Source of the DNA: Orthonyx spaldingii
Taxonomy: Eukaryota > Chordata > Aves > Passeriformes > Orthonychidae
NCBI GenBank assembly: GCA_013397795.1
Contig: VZTJ01000295.1
Span: 295,217 to 359,216, forward strand
Direction: 5' to 3'
DNA: 64,000 bases
The notes under the pieces were generated by a model. It worked only from the letters and a program-made list of their open reading frames with translations, was not told the DNA's origin and ran no database searches. Position numbers and translations under genes: made by a program. Shown here in pieces: positions 51,014 through 63,850 of this stretch (positions are counted from its first letter, which is position 1; each line of letters begins with the position of its first letter).

Positions 51014-51107
51014 ATTGGACTGGTTTAGATGAAGATGAAGATGCACATGTCTGGGAAGACAATTGGGATGATGACAACGTAGAAGATGATTTCTCCAATC
51101 AGTTAAG
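51014..51107 (+). CDS. SEM1: SEM1 (DSS1) exon 2, 26S proteasome complex subunit
   Basis: SEM1/DSS1 is a small, acidic, largely disordered protein. It is a subunit of the 19S proteasome lid, binds and stabilises BRCA2, and belongs to the TREX-2 mRNA-export complex. This 94-base exon starts with the last two bases of an Asp codon, reads on through W-T-G-L-D-E-D-E-D-A-H-V-W-E-D-N-W and continues to F-S-N-Q-L, ending with two bases of an Arg codon. These are residues 27-57 of the 70-residue family protein and include both acidic, tryptophan-containing ubiquitin/BRCA2-binding stretches. Splice sites are canonical (tttag before, AG|gtaatt after) and the reading phase joins exon 3 exactly. Residue 28 is Thr where the human protein, as I recall it, has Ala. 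Everything else here agrees. Confidence 0.97.
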
Positions 51108-52978
51108 GTAATTTTGTTTAAACTTACTGTTCTAGAAGACAGGTAAAATACTTAAAATGGAGTTGATCAGTTAATATCTGAAAGTTTGAAATCTGCTTAC
51201 TTTAAAAAAATAAAGATCTGAAATGGAAATAAATGAAAGCTCTACTTTCTGCTTGTCTATCTAAAGCCTTTTAGAACCAGACTGAGGGGTTATAAGACTC
51301 TGAAGTACTGCTCAGCATTTCATCTTTTAATAAGGACATTGTGGTGACAGAATTTTGCTCTGTTACTCAAACAGTGCAGAGATCACAGAAAGTTGAGATA
51401 CAGTTTGTCAATTTAACATGAGTGGATGCTTTTCGAATGACTTTTCCACGTATGTGTGAAAGTTCTGAATTGTACTGCCAAGATTAATGGCAAGGCATCC
51501 ACGATTATCCCTTTGTGCTCTGTGGTGTGCAAAGTATGTACAGTTTTATGTCTGTACTTTAAAACAGCTCTGCTGTTCTTTGTCCAAATGGGCAAATTTT
51601 CTGGAGATTAGTGATCTGTATTAATGTTAAGGTTCTTTCCTGTGTGGTGAACATACTGTTTATGAGCAACAATAGCAAAGTAATTGTTAATTACATGCTT
51701 TAAAAAAAGTGATAGCAATTTGGGTACCTCTAAACCAGTTGCTTAATCCTCTTTGTCACTTGTAGTTTCAGTAATCCTTTACTGATGCATAATTATAACT
51801 TAAATTGTTTCAAGCATTCAGAACAAAGCCAGATTTTATAATTAATCCCTCAGTATGTTGCATGAGGAGCAAACTGTCTGTAATACAGCCTGCTTAAACA
51901 GTTCCTGGGTTGATCTCTCTTGTACTCCAGGGACAGCAATTATTTTTGTATCTTGTGCATAAGAAAAATCATTGGTGTAGTTATTTCTTATATGGTTGAA
52001 AGGCAGTTAAATGGTAGTATTGGAAAACAGGCTGATATGTGATGAAACAGACTTTCAAGAAATAGTATAATTCTTGATAGACATAGTTGATCTAGACAAA
52101 CCTTCCATAACTGCCCTTAATTGCAGTCTGCAGTGTTGGTGACCATATAGTGGTTTGAGTGTTGCCTGGTTGTAGCATGTTTCTTTCATCTCTAGAAAGC
52201 AAATGCTGCAGCCCTCTACTTTTAAAACCCTACTACTAAATGTGCAAACTAACCCGAAATATTTTTAGAGATTTGTACTTCTGTATCTAGATACTCACAT
52301 GCTAAGACTAGGGGATAAAACAGGATCCATCCTGGCTGATGTGTTCAAAGGCAGGTGAGAAGCCAAGTGGTGGCAGGGCAGGAGTGATAACAATTGAAGT
52401 TCCTGACTTGCTGTCCTGGCCATAGCTAAGGACAACAAAGCAATCGTTTCTCTCGGAATTGTTCAGTGCAAGGTGTATTGCACCAAGACATAAATAAAAA
52501 TTCCAGAGTGCACTATTGTAAAAGCAAAGAAAAAGCTTACAATTGTTATGGAAGTGTATGCATTTAAATCAAATAGAATAGTGACCTTGCTTGAGTTATG
52601 GAAATCTTGAGAATAATGTATAAGATTCTTGAGAATATGTATAAGGTAAAATTTTGGATATTCTAATGAGTTTGGAGATGTTGCAGGCACATAGGTGCTT
52701 CTTTGTGCCATATGGTGGGTCAGAGGGCAATAATTGTGATTAAAACAAATATTTTAATTTTTCGCTGAGAAGTCACTTGTAGTGATCTGAAATAAAAAGC
52801 TGGAGTTCAAGAACTACAGAGTAAAAGAGGTTAAGGTTATTGGTATGAATCAAAAAGCAGTATGACATTGCTATTCTAAAATGATTGTATATTGTGTAGT
52901 ATATTTAATTTTTTAAAAAATCAGTCAACTAACAGTATTGTATATGTGTGTCAATACATCTGTCTCTTTTCTATGCAG
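51108..52978 (+). other. SEM1: SEM1 intron 2
   Basis: A 1,871-base intron bounded by gtaatt at 51108 and a strong pyrimidine tract ending ctatgcag at 52978. It holds AT-rich unique sequence, and I see no exon, transposon or RNA gene inside it. Confidence 0.93.
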
Positions 52979-53021
52979 AGCTGAATTAGAAAAACATGGA
53001 TACAAGATGGAAACATCATAG
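52979..53021 (+). CDS. SEM1: SEM1 (DSS1) exon 3, C-terminus and stop
   Basis: The exon completes the split Arg codon and reads A-E-L-E-K-H-G-Y-K-M-E-T-S then TAG. This is the conserved C-terminal helix of DSS1/SEM1 (residues 58-70), which contacts partners in the proteasome lid and in BRCA2. Together with exon 2 it gives 44 full residues, exactly the expected C-terminal part, with no frameshift or premature stop. Intron presence and intact phase rule out a processed pseudogene. Confidence 0.97.
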
Positions 53022-53175
53022 TTTTTGCAGAATATGGAGTGGTTTAACACTGAACTGTGGATAGACTTTATTGAGAAAAGAAGAAAAGATGGAAAATGAG
53101 AAGACACACTTAGTTCATTATCTGCTTGGATTTATTATTGTTTTGTATAAAAAATAAAGTTTTTAATCTTAGCCT
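53022..53175 (+). other. SEM1: SEM1 3' UTR (proximal)
   Basis: About 150 bases from the stop codon to the expected cleavage site, 15-20 bases after the AATAAA at 53153. The length is short, as expected for SEM1 mRNA. The downstream sequence is GT-rich (about 53205-53240), as expected of a cleavage-factor element. Confidence 0.8.
53153..53158 (+). terminator. SEM1: Poly(A) signal AATAAA of SEM1
   Basis: Canonical hexamer 132 bases after the stop codon, followed by a T-rich stretch and then GT-rich DNA. Confidence 0.88.
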
Positions 53176-56100
53176 AGTCATACATTCAGCCTCTACTCAC
53201 CTGGTACCTTGTATTTTGGTTCTGAGATGTCTTGTGTGGCAGAGTTCACGGACCTGCCTAGAATGCCACTAATGGTCTGTCAGGGCTGATGCTCTTGCAC
53301 CAGCTGCTGTCATGGGGAGCTGAACAGGTGTAACCAGAATGAAGACTAATGAATGTTGCTGTCACAGGAAATAAAATACTTGTGTATTCCAGTTAAAATG
53401 CAGCAGAGATAGAAAGCAGTTTTAGGGACTGATAAAGCTTGTTTTGCCTCAGCATTTTATTTCATAATGACTTGGGGTTTATTTCTTAGTCATTTCATGT
53501 GAGTGCTGGTTTAATAAAACAAATTTCAAAATGTCTTGCAACAGCAGAAATCCAAACTCTCCGGTCTGGTCCTGTCATTTCTCAGGACTATTAAAGAGGA
53601 GACTTCTCTGGAGGTGAAAGAAGTTCTGTTCTTGCGCTTATTTAAGCCTACGAATCTGCTGAAATTGCCTCCAATTTCCCAGTTACAACAGTTCATCTGT
53701 ATCACACAAACATTCCCACTGAGAACGGAAATCAAACTTCCAACTCATTTCATGGAGGCCAACAAAGATTTGCCAGAAAGATATCGCAGTAGTGACTGGA
53801 TTCAATTACTCTCTGCTAGAAAACAGAAAGTGGAAATTACCACACCTATTACCACTTCCATGAACGCTCCCCAAAGGAGCTGTTAAAGCTGGTGTATGCA
53901 AAAACAGAGGGAGATGGCAGCCATGGCTCCAAATTAAATTAGGGTTTTTTTAATAAAGGAGCAACTATAGTTGCATACTCACGGAATTTGAATGAGCTAC
54001 TTGCTTTTTAGCAGTTCACTGGAGAAACAGACTTAATTGTTACTTAAAGAGCTTTCAGAATGAAGGTATAGTTGATGGACATGCAGTTATTTAACCTTGT
54101 TAACTAAACTGAGTTTCTTATGTTATAATGACATTTATTAATGCAAAATGCGAGGAAGTTTCCCCTCCCCCAAGTTGTTAGGTGGTGTTATCTTAATGGT
54201 GGAGGCAAGATTCACTGTGACCCTTACTGTTTTCTGAAGATAGCTGTGTAAAGACTGAGAGCTCCCATTGCCTTCTGAATGATTGTGCAAAACTAAATGT
54301 TTCAGATAGTATAGGATGTTGTCAGTTTGTCCAGTTCTGTGCTGCCTGGGAAAAGAAAGGGAAGACTTTTCAAGTAGGCTTGCCCTAGAGTCATTTAAAT
54401 TGTTCACCTTGAGGTGTGTGGCTCATGCAACCCACTTCAGTAGAATCCAAAGTCCTGGAGTTCATATTTTGACACATAACAAATGTGTGGTCTGTGTATT
54501 GAGTGGCAAATAGCAATACAAACATTCTCAGGTTAGCATTGGGAGTTTAAGAAAAAAGTATGTTGGGATTGCTGGTGTTATTAACACATCCGTACTGGGA
54601 AGTTGAGTAACGCAACTGACCAAAAGAAGATGACAAAATAAATGTGGAGATGTCTGGTGCAATCTGGATAGGGACAGCTGCTTTCCATTACAGGACTCTG
54701 GAAACCTGACTAAAGCAGCCTTGTCCCATTGATTGCCAGCAGCAGGAGGAAGCCATGGAGATGGAAAAGCATCTTTGCCTCAAGAAGGCTTTGTTTTTGC
54801 TGTGCCTCGGTTGTATTATTATCTTTATCTTTCCCTCTTTTCTCACACAAGCAAAATTGAAGGGAAGCCTAGACTGAAGTAGTGGCTCTGCACTCTTGCA
54901 GTGTGAGCCTTCAGCTGCAGGGTTGTCATATGAAACCCCCAGCTGGAAAAAAAGGAGAACAATCTGCTTTGAAAGTCAGTTTGATGATACGGTCTTGTAA
55001 TGCTGTCTGCCTAAGAGAATGTATTGCAAAGGAGTAAGTCATGTGCAAAGTGCTACAAGAATGTGGCTTACTGCAAAATCAAACACTTAATGGGGGCTGA
55101 TGGCCTATATAATTACCACTTTTTTTAAACCTCTTAATTTTCCCCCCTCAAGGTTATTGTGTGGTCACATGGTTCCTTTTATGCTTTCTAGTTTAAAAAT
55201 GACTTGGGAGCCTTTCTACTTTTGATTTCTTTCTAAAAATTTTAAAACTGCTGGTTTTGAGACAAGCTAGAGACTTTTTGCCCACTTTGGTTCATCTTTG
55301 ACAGCTTTGGTGTTCAGGAGGGAAGTTGAGTTGGTTGGCCAGGATGTCACAGTATAATTCACCTTAATGTACCTGCTATTCACCTTTAAAAGGAACTGAT
55401 ATTCCAATCTGCTTGGAGATTTGAGTTTTTTAGATTAGCCCTTCTGGGAGAGGTTTCCCCTGGAGGTCGTTCCTGGAGGTGTTGTAGTGATCCCTGTTAG
55501 CTGAGGAATGCATGAAGTGTGGGAGATAGGAATACTTTGGGGTTGTGAGGAAGGACACACCAAGAGAGGACAAAGATTTCGGAAGGAAGATCTGCAGCCT
55601 GTCAAGGGGGGGAATGTGTTGAAGAGAGGGAGGTTTGGCAAAGAACTGAGCAGGGAAGAGGTTGGGCTTTCTAGTTGAGAAAGTAGGACAGCACGTGGAG
55701 GTGTGTGTGTGGTGATGGCTGGGTGTGGGTTGCTGGGCAGTCCCTGTTCCCTATTGTGGGAAGGAGATTTAGGTTGATGTTGCCCTGTGTTTGGGGACCC
55801 GTCCTCCTCACTAGCCCATCCCTCAGCCAAGCTGTGGAACTCTTGTCCAGTATCCTTCCTCTGAGCCATGCCGGGGTATGTGGCACGCGTCTGCTGCTCT
55901 CCTCTACATGATGAAGGACGGGGTGTTTTGCAGTGTGAGGAGGGTGGACTCGCTGTGACCTAGATGCTGAGAATGTCTCAAGGCAAAGCACTGTTCAGCT
56001 AACTTGGAGGAAAGCTCAGGAAGGTTCCTGATTGCTAATGTTTGGCACTTGTGCTTTGCTTTGATCCTTAAGAAACCATACACACCTAAGAAGAAATGCA

Positions 56101-59100
56101 AAGTCACAGATAAGCACACAAAATGGGTGAGCAGTCCAAAGTCAGGCTGTTTGGAAGGCCTTCAATTCAGCTCTTTTGTTTCAGAATAGCCTCTCCTATT
56201 TTCCTCCCTGCCCTCTGCCAGCTTGTGCAGCAGCACCAACAGCTTCCCCACATATGTTCTGCTGCTGTGTTGTAGTGTGTCCTGTTCCCCTGCTGCTGCA
56301 CTGCGCCCACGTTGTGCTGTACGGAGCGAGTACGTGTGGGTCTCCATAACACCGCAGTCTGGCTGCTTTGCAATTGCTCAAATACATTTTCCACTGTCCC
56401 TGGGAGAGTGAGAAGTGTTTTCTCCTCTTTGAAGTGTACGATTATTTTAAGTGTGAGACCCCAGGACCTCATCTTTCACTGGGTTTGGTAGTATGTAAAA
56501 TGCTTTGCACGTTCAAATGTTTCTTTAGCTTCAGTTACTGCTGTGCATATTCAGCGTTTCTGCCCATCAGGATTTATGGGGTACCAAGTCAGCCACCCAG
56601 AAAAGGAGGCACATGCATTACAACCTTTGCAGCTTTTGTAAGAAATGAGGCAAGGACTCCAGAAGTGGCTACCTTTCCCTGCTAGCTTTTTCTTGAACCT
56701 TATTTTTTCTCACCGTTTTTTCTTGAACACTAACAAGGACTAGTAAGTCCCCTGAGGGAGGGGGTACATATAAAAAAATATGTGATCATAAAATTAAAGA
56801 CTATGAGAATACATATGTATGGAAAAGGGAATTTATAGTGCACATAGTTTCAGTTTCAGCGTTTCCTATCTTTTAACTGTCTGACGTTACAGCACTAATA
56901 ATAATCTTTTAATGCAGGTGTGATTTTTTGTTTGCATAATGATACAGCTAAATTTGATTTAATTTCAAGGCATGCAGGGAAATAAGAAGATTGATGCCCA
57001 GAAAGTTTTCGTGGTGGAATTTTACTAAAGAATAAATGTTACATAACATTTCAAACACAGTGAGATCCTTCAAGATGAAGTGTGTGATATAAATGTAAAA
57101 TATTTGCAAACTATAATTTAGCAACCGTTTTAAAATCACAGTCAGTATTCCAACCTCTTACATGCAGCGGGTGAGATCCTTTGTCAACTGAGAGCTAAGG
57201 GCAGTGAATGTGAGATTCATTAAGTAATTATATAGGAACATTAATTTCAAATTAATTTCAACAGTTGTTTTAGACATTAGCAACCAAATTAGGGGACCAA
57301 AGGCACACAGTAATGCAGCTTAATACTTCTAATAAATGAAGGCATTTGAAGTGATTTACATAAATCGGATGATAAGTTCTCATTTAATGGGCTTCCAAAT
57401 GCCCCCGCCTCCCCTTCCCGTTCACCTTCGAGCTTTTCCAGGCTGTGTGCGCTCTGCATTTACCCAGCTCTCTTGTTACATCGCGTTTCTCTCAAATCCT
57501 TCCTACTCTGGCTTTATAATAAGCGGTCAGACTTTCTGGAATTTGTTACCGTGAGCTGGAACCCTTTAAGCCTTCTGAATCTGCAGCGCTGGGAGGCATG
57601 GGAAGGGAATGGAGCCACTATTGACAAAGCTCCTAGGAAAATAAATGGTGGAGAACAAAAAAAGCAGATTAGGGTATTGGGGGATGCTTGCCTACAGGCA
57701 GGGCAGGGAGATGAAAACCAGCCCATCAGCAAGTGAATGGGTCACATGTAATGGATAATGACCAGCCCTTTTCATCTTTCCTGCAGTCAGCTCAAGGCTC
57801 TTAATGAAAAGGAACAGGCACTGGTCTGGAGTTACGCTGCACCTGATGGAGGCACGGCAGCTCAGTGACTCACCCGGGAGGCTAAACCAGCCCTGCCAAT
57901 GCTCCAGCCACCTCACCTGCCTCGGGTCCCTCCTGCCCAGAGCACAATAAAAGCCCTTCCTTCACGAAGGAGCTGGTAGTCTGTGAGATGTAAAGGCAAG
58001 ACAGGGCATCTGGGGAGGGTCAGTAATGGGTTGTGTTTCCCTTCCTCGTGGTATTGGTTTGCAGTGTCCAAATAGGATGTGATGGAACTGTGCAATGCAA
58101 GCCTCTAACAAAGATGAACACGAGGAATTGTCCCAGTCACCGGGCTGTTCAGTGATACTGTCCAGCTGGCAGTAATGTTTGGACCCTGTTTTTCAAGACT
58201 TGGGTAACTGATGCTATCAGCCACTTTTCCCTCAGGGAAAGCAGTGGGGTGGCTGGGTGGTAACAGCATATCCAGAAAACAAAAGTGCAATGATTCTGTT
58301 TGTGCTCAGCTCAGTACTGCTTTCTTATGCCAAAGAGATCCGGTTCAGGCCAGAAATGCACAAAGAAGCGTAAGCTCTGGAAGAAGAGTTTTATCAATCT
58401 TACTCTGAAGTGTTTAAGATGTTAGCTTTCCTCTTCTTTTCCCAAGCTGTCTGTTGTGCCCTCTGTGCAGGTGAGTATGAGCTGGCAGAGCTGAGACCCA
58501 AGCATATTTTCTTTTTGGCTGGCAGTTAGCCATGGAGGAGGATCCCAGAAGGACATGAGGGCAAAGAGGAAACCATGGCAGCAAGATAAAAAAACCACCT
58601 GTTTTCTCTCTGAAGGTTAGAATGGGAAAGGGTAAAAATCCCTCCTAAGCAGAAAGCAGCGTCTGAGAGGGTATGTGAGCACATCGCAGGTTGAATCACT
58701 GTAAAGGGCAATTCACTCCAAATTATACGTGTGAAATGGCAAGACCTCTAATGTAAGTCACGTAGATGGATCCATTTCAAGACTATTGCTTCAGTGGCTT
58801 TTTAAGGTATATTATTTTCTTTTTTTTCCTGGGGCATATTAAAATTGCAGAGGGTGCTGTGCAAAGCAGACTTTATCCGACAGGTATGACTCAGTTCTCT
58901 GGGTCTCCTGCTGCAGGGCCCAGCTCCTGAGCACTCAGTGCTGCAAGATGTGGCTTTTCAAAGCTAGGTTCCAACTGCAGCTGATCCCTGGTACCTCAGA
59001 AGAGGAATGGGCTGTGAGAGGTGGCAGCAAGATGGGTACTACTGAGTGTTGCCTACTTGGAACGTCAGCTTCAGCCTAGGAATGTGATTTTTTTCCCAGC

Positions 59101-59707
59101 CTGACTTGAGTTTTCACAGATGAAGTATTAGCTGCTAAGAAATTGAAGGGATTTCACTAAAATGTGCACTGGATTCTGTTCCTTCCTCTGCTACTCTATG
59201 ATCAATGTCCATTAGAAGAGAGAGCAAAATAGTGTTTCATTGCCTCTGAACATGAGTAAGATTACAATGGTACTGTACATCTCTCCCAGGATGTCATTTC
59301 TAGGCTTTTCTAGGCTGAAGCTCGCCTCGTTAGAGCCTGTCTGCTCCCTTTGTAGGTGCTTGCTGTCTGTACCACAAAGAGGGTCTGGCATGGGGTAAGC
59401 CAGCCTTAGAGGAATTATAGCTGTTAAAAAAGAAATTAAGAGTAATAAAACCAATGAGTAGAGATTTGATTGCAATTTGATGGAGATGCAAAAACTGCAT
59501 GACTCATTTAAATAGAATATATATATATTACATTTATAAATAGGCTTCTTTATTTTTGCGGTTCCTGTGGAATATTTAGCAATTGCTGTTCTTTTTAAAA
59601 ATAACTTTGATGTTATACAGATATCTAAGGCTTGCAAGTTGTTTATTGAGAAAACACACCCTTTAGCAATAGCCTTCTGTCAGAACAGGCACGCATGGTG
59701 CTTTTAC
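53176..59707. other. Non-coding intergenic DNA downstream of SEM1
   Basis: No gene is supported. The frame at 53536-53886 (116 codons) and those at 55435-55991 and 56167-56472 have no recognisable domains, splice partners or promoter. By mammalian synteny DYNC1I1 would lie beyond the right end, but none of its exons is recognisable here. Confidence 0.6.
53370..53375 (+). terminator. Possible distal poly(A) signal
   Basis: A second AATAAA, about 210 bases past the first, is followed by 'acttgtgtattcc'. It could give a longer SEM1 3' UTR. Another AATAAA at about 53513 lies in 'ggtttaataaaac'. Usage cannot be judged from sequence. Confidence 0.3.
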
Positions 59708-59743
59708 AAGCACAGCATCAGGCACAAGCACAGCATCAGGCAT
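59708..59743. repeat. 18-bp tandem duplication
   Basis: AAGCACAGCATCAGGCAC is followed directly by the same unit ending in T, a single mismatch. Confidence 0.92.
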
Positions 59744-62700
59744 GGCCTTCCTGCCCTGAGACTGTCAGTGAGACTGAAGCAACGCACAGGATACTCTGCA
59801 GGAGAAGATGGAGTGGGTTGTGATGGCCATTGGTAAAAGACCACAAACAGTGGATTTTCGGGGTCAGGCAAAAGGAAGGAAAGAGGAGTCTGCTGAGTGA
59901 AGAGCTTAGGAAGAATCCAGGGAAACTGGTTCTGCCTCAGTGGATAAAATGGACTGGATCCAGGTTGCATTGGGATTGAAAAGGCTGATGTGAAATGAGC
60001 TCTCTTCCTAAGCTGAAGAACAGCATACCTGAAAGGCATAGGGAACTTGGTCAGTTTGTTTCATCTAGGAGATAGTTGAATGGTGATTGAATCACAGTTC
60101 TCAAGCTCCTTTATGAAGAAAATTGTCCTATAAGGAGATGGGTTTTTTAACCTCACTGTAAAGGCAGAGCAAGACTGAGAAACTGGAAGCTCAAGTTAGA
60201 CAAATCTAGGTTGTACATTTTTGCAGCAGGTTCTGAACTGAACCACTCTCAAGTTTAGTGGTCTGCCCACCATGGAACTGGTAATCAAGATTCTTCTTGA
60301 TGCTTTGTGGTGGCTGAGGGAGAGATGGTATAGATGCAATGCAGGAATGGCAGGATGGAAATATGGATATGTTAAAGGGGATAAGGACAGATGAGCATTT
60401 CAGTCCTTCCTCACCACAGCTTTCCTGTTTGCCTTCTGCTCAACACTGCAGTGATTTTTGCTGTGCATTAATGGTGTGTGACATGAGTTCATGTTGTGCC
60501 ATCTCTAACCTCTTCCACGACAGAAGGCACTAAATCAGTTTGCCTCTCAGGTCTCTGTCTCTTCCTGGTTTCTCTTCCTTAATGTCCAAGGGTGTTTGTC
60601 AATTTCACATTGATGTGGTATCAGAACCTGGAGCCTGAGAACGTGGGATAAAAATGATCTGGCAGCCATGGACCCAAGGAATCACCACAGGGTTGTTTGT
60701 GGTGTATACGAAGCTGTTCCCCAGGCCCCACTGGACGACTGGATCTTTCTGTGTGTGAGGACTATTGGTCTCCTTTCCCTCCTCCTTCAGAAGGCTGCAG
60801 AGACAAAGATTTAAATACAAGGTCTTAACTAGAGTCAAATTCCTTACAAAGTTTCAAAATACTGAGCAAGGTGTACAAATTTCCAAATATTCAATGTTTC
60901 TGAGGAGTTGGAGTCTAGTGGTTGGAGTCCATCCTGTTGGAACCATATTGTGAGCTTCAGCTCTGCGAATTGGGAACATAAAAGTGATTTTTCCCCTAGA
61001 AAGTCATATTAGCAAGAGCACTCAGGGAGCTTCCTCCTCTGTTTTGCTGAAGCCAGTTCCAGTCCGTGGAAGAGCCTCATGCTGGGCTCAACTTTGCCAT
61101 TTTGACAAAGATTTTGAAAGCAAGAGAGGGGGTCAAGGAAGAACCAGGGAGTTAACTCAAGAGACATACCCCACAGTAATACTATTGTGCATATTGACAA
61201 CATAGCAAAACCATCTTAATATAGTGAAGGTGCCACATGCCTGAAGAGCAACTGTGAGAGGGCAGACCAGAGGCTCTGTGCCCAGAGGTGTCAGCTGTGG
61301 GACAGTCTGGCTGGGAGGAGTATCCCTACAGCCAAAGCTGCCTCTCAGAGACATGCCACTAGTGCTGCTAGAAGGTAGACACAGGTGTCCTGTTTTGAGT
61401 GGAAAAATGGTTGTGAAGAAGCATTTTTGCCTTCATGTGTGGATATCTCCATGATGCAAGCTGGTGACTTTTATAGCTACAATGAGTGACAAGCAATAGT
61501 GATCGTTTGAGGCACTTCAGTGTCAGTTGTGTAGTGAGTACGATTAATCCTCAGACTGATTGCTCTTACTGAAGCTTCAAGTGATTGGAGAAACTGCCCA
61601 ATGTTCATAAAAGACGTTGAACCTCTTTAATCTACCTCTGGAAAATCTTGAAAACAAATATATTGATTTATTTGGAAGACGGTAGGGTAAGTAAAATATT
61701 GTTTTAGTGAGTTTGAAAAAAGAAAAATGGAATTGTAGAGACAGCAAGAGATATGTGAAAATGCAAAAGAAGTAAACCCCTCAACAGCCACTGTACTGAA
61801 GAGGGTAAGAAAGATTGAATCCGGGCTGTGACCACCTCAGAGGCAAAGGATCCAGTGTTCCCAGGAAGGGACATGTTGCATCACTTGTGCCCGCTCCCCA
61901 TGCCTGAGAGCTGTTTCGCCAGTGCCTGGTATGTGGAGCGGCACCGCGGCCTGGGCTGTGCCTCTCTATGTCAACATACCTGCTTCAGAAAGTGATGGCA
62001 AGCTCCCAGCTGGATGTCCTTTGTGGATAAACCTTCCCATGAGTAGGTACTCCTCCTTCAGGAGAGTGTTCTGGTTTTGCTTGCTCTAAAATGTTGGAAA
62101 TAGTTGCTGGTTTTCCAAGGACACCTTGTTGTGCAAGCTGTTGCATGTCCCCACCTGGGCACACCCTGTGGTGTTAGCCACGATGTCTCTGGACAGAAAT
62201 GACTGGTTTTCAGAAAATCTTTAGTTTCTGAAGCCAAGAGTCTCTGCAGGAATGTATCTTATTGAGGTACATTCAGATCTGAGATCAGGATAAACACAGA
62301 AGAGAGCAGGAGACTGCAGGGTTACCGACAACTCCTTATCCAATGGCAGGGAGAGGCTGGTGGACAGAGGTCCCCTTCCACACCCCTGCCTACCACCCAC
62401 CAGTGGAGGCTCTGTGCTCTGGCTGTAGGAGTGGCACCAGTGATTTGCTGGGCAGGGTCTTTGTCACTTGTCATGCAGAGTTTCAGGAACGCCTGGGTTT
62501 ATGTTGAGAAAATGGTAATAAATGGAAAATCCCCACCTCCCTCTTTTTTTTTTTTAATCCCACACCACCTATTCACCTATTTCTGCTGTTTTAAGGAATT
62601 CACAGTGTGAGACCCTGTTGGTCATTTTTATGTGGTAAAGTTTGCTGAATTTCTAGCAGCATTGTTTGCACTGTTTTCAATCACCCAACACTTATGTATC

Positions 62701-63229
62701 TGAAATTTGTACTTTCTCATAAAAGATGCCTCATTTTGTGCTTTCTTCTGCCAAAACAGTCTTGCTCAGGTTGCCAGAACTGTCTTTTAATAGGATTTCA
62801 GACCACAGGAGAGCTTTGATCTCAGTGCAGCCCAGATGGGTCCATATATTGTTACACCTCCCATGGACCCTACATCTTCGAATCTGCCATCTGTCCTTCC
62901 ACTTCCATCAGGGAATGTGGTATATGTAATTGCCCACAAATTTTTCATTTCTAGTGTGCAAAGTAAAAAGTCTCCCCTGTTCAGAAATGGGGAAAATTAT
63001 GGGAAGGGGTGTCGGGCTGGAGGAAGGTACACAGAGCTCCAGGACACCAAAGAGTAGAGGGGAACTGCAGTGTCCCCTCAGCTGCCACCTCAGAGGGGGC
63101 GAAGGCATTGGGGTGGGGAGAAGAACAGACATTGGCTTCTCAGCAGGGTTAGCACTATGACAACACAGTACACCACTTCCAATATTCCGCTTTACTACTA
63201 CCACTGTCACTCTTGTGATTTCAAATAAA
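59744..63229. other. Non-coding intergenic DNA
   Basis: No gene, RNA gene or confident transposon is visible. A T run lies at about 62545-62556. Frames are below about 111 codons and lack recognisable homology. Confidence 0.6.
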
Positions 63230-63850
63230 GAAATTACATGCTATTTATGATCAGAAGAAGTTCCTATGAGACTTTCCAATTAAAGTGGTCTTTTATGTTA
63301 TCAGAGGCCAATGTTCCCTTGCATAGTCACCCATTGCTTCAACGCCTTTGAAGCTGCATTTCTGTTTCAATCAACATAAAACTGACCAAAGGCAATATTA
63401 TAGTCACAGGCCTGTGTTTATTTTCATTAGGAATGTATTAGCATTTCAAGGAAATAAAATCTGCCTAAAAATCACTGGGTGATCACCAGAGCAATGCTCA
63501 AATAAGATTGTGAAGTCACAAGGTGGGAATTCACGCACCCAGTAATGAGATGGAAGTAGAGAAACAGCAAAGGGAATGTCCATAAAACAGGAGGTGTGCA
63601 GAGCTGCATTACTATAAGGGCCATCGAATCATACACGTGGTGTTGGGGAGTTGGCACTGCTGATTTTGCTGCAAATTCAGCAATTTAAGTAACCTAATCA
63701 AGTGTCATAATTAATTGGAGGTTCATTTCCTCTCTTGGAAAACATTAAGGGTAGTCATTGCTTGCTAAAAATGAATTAACCCTCCCCACAGTGGAGTGAG
63801 GGTGTTTCTCTCTTTGCCAACAGAAAGCCATTGGCAACCTGCATCCGGAG
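63230..63850. promoter_or_regulatory. Candidate conserved non-coding element (enhancer)
   Basis: A high-complexity stretch free of visible repeats. It includes a TAATTAATTG homeodomain-type palindrome at 63708-63717, further AATTAA cores, and words such as 'ccattggcaacctgcat' near 63828. Its texture resembles deeply conserved vertebrate regulatory DNA, and the expected neighbourhood (DLX5/6, DYNC1I1) is rich in such elements. This is inference only. Confidence 0.25.

Noticed and set aside
51014..53021. SEM1 as a processed pseudogene
   Set aside because: A 1.9-kb intron with canonical splice sites separates the two exons, and the frame is intact to the expected stop codon.
53536..53886. 116-codon frame just downstream of SEM1, considered as an extra exon or separate gene
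   Set aside because: It lies after the SEM1 poly(A) signal, has no splice acceptor in phase with exon 2, and no known motif.
55690..55735. GT-rich stretch considered as a (TG)n microsatellite
   Set aside because: The dinucleotide run is only a few units long and interrupted.
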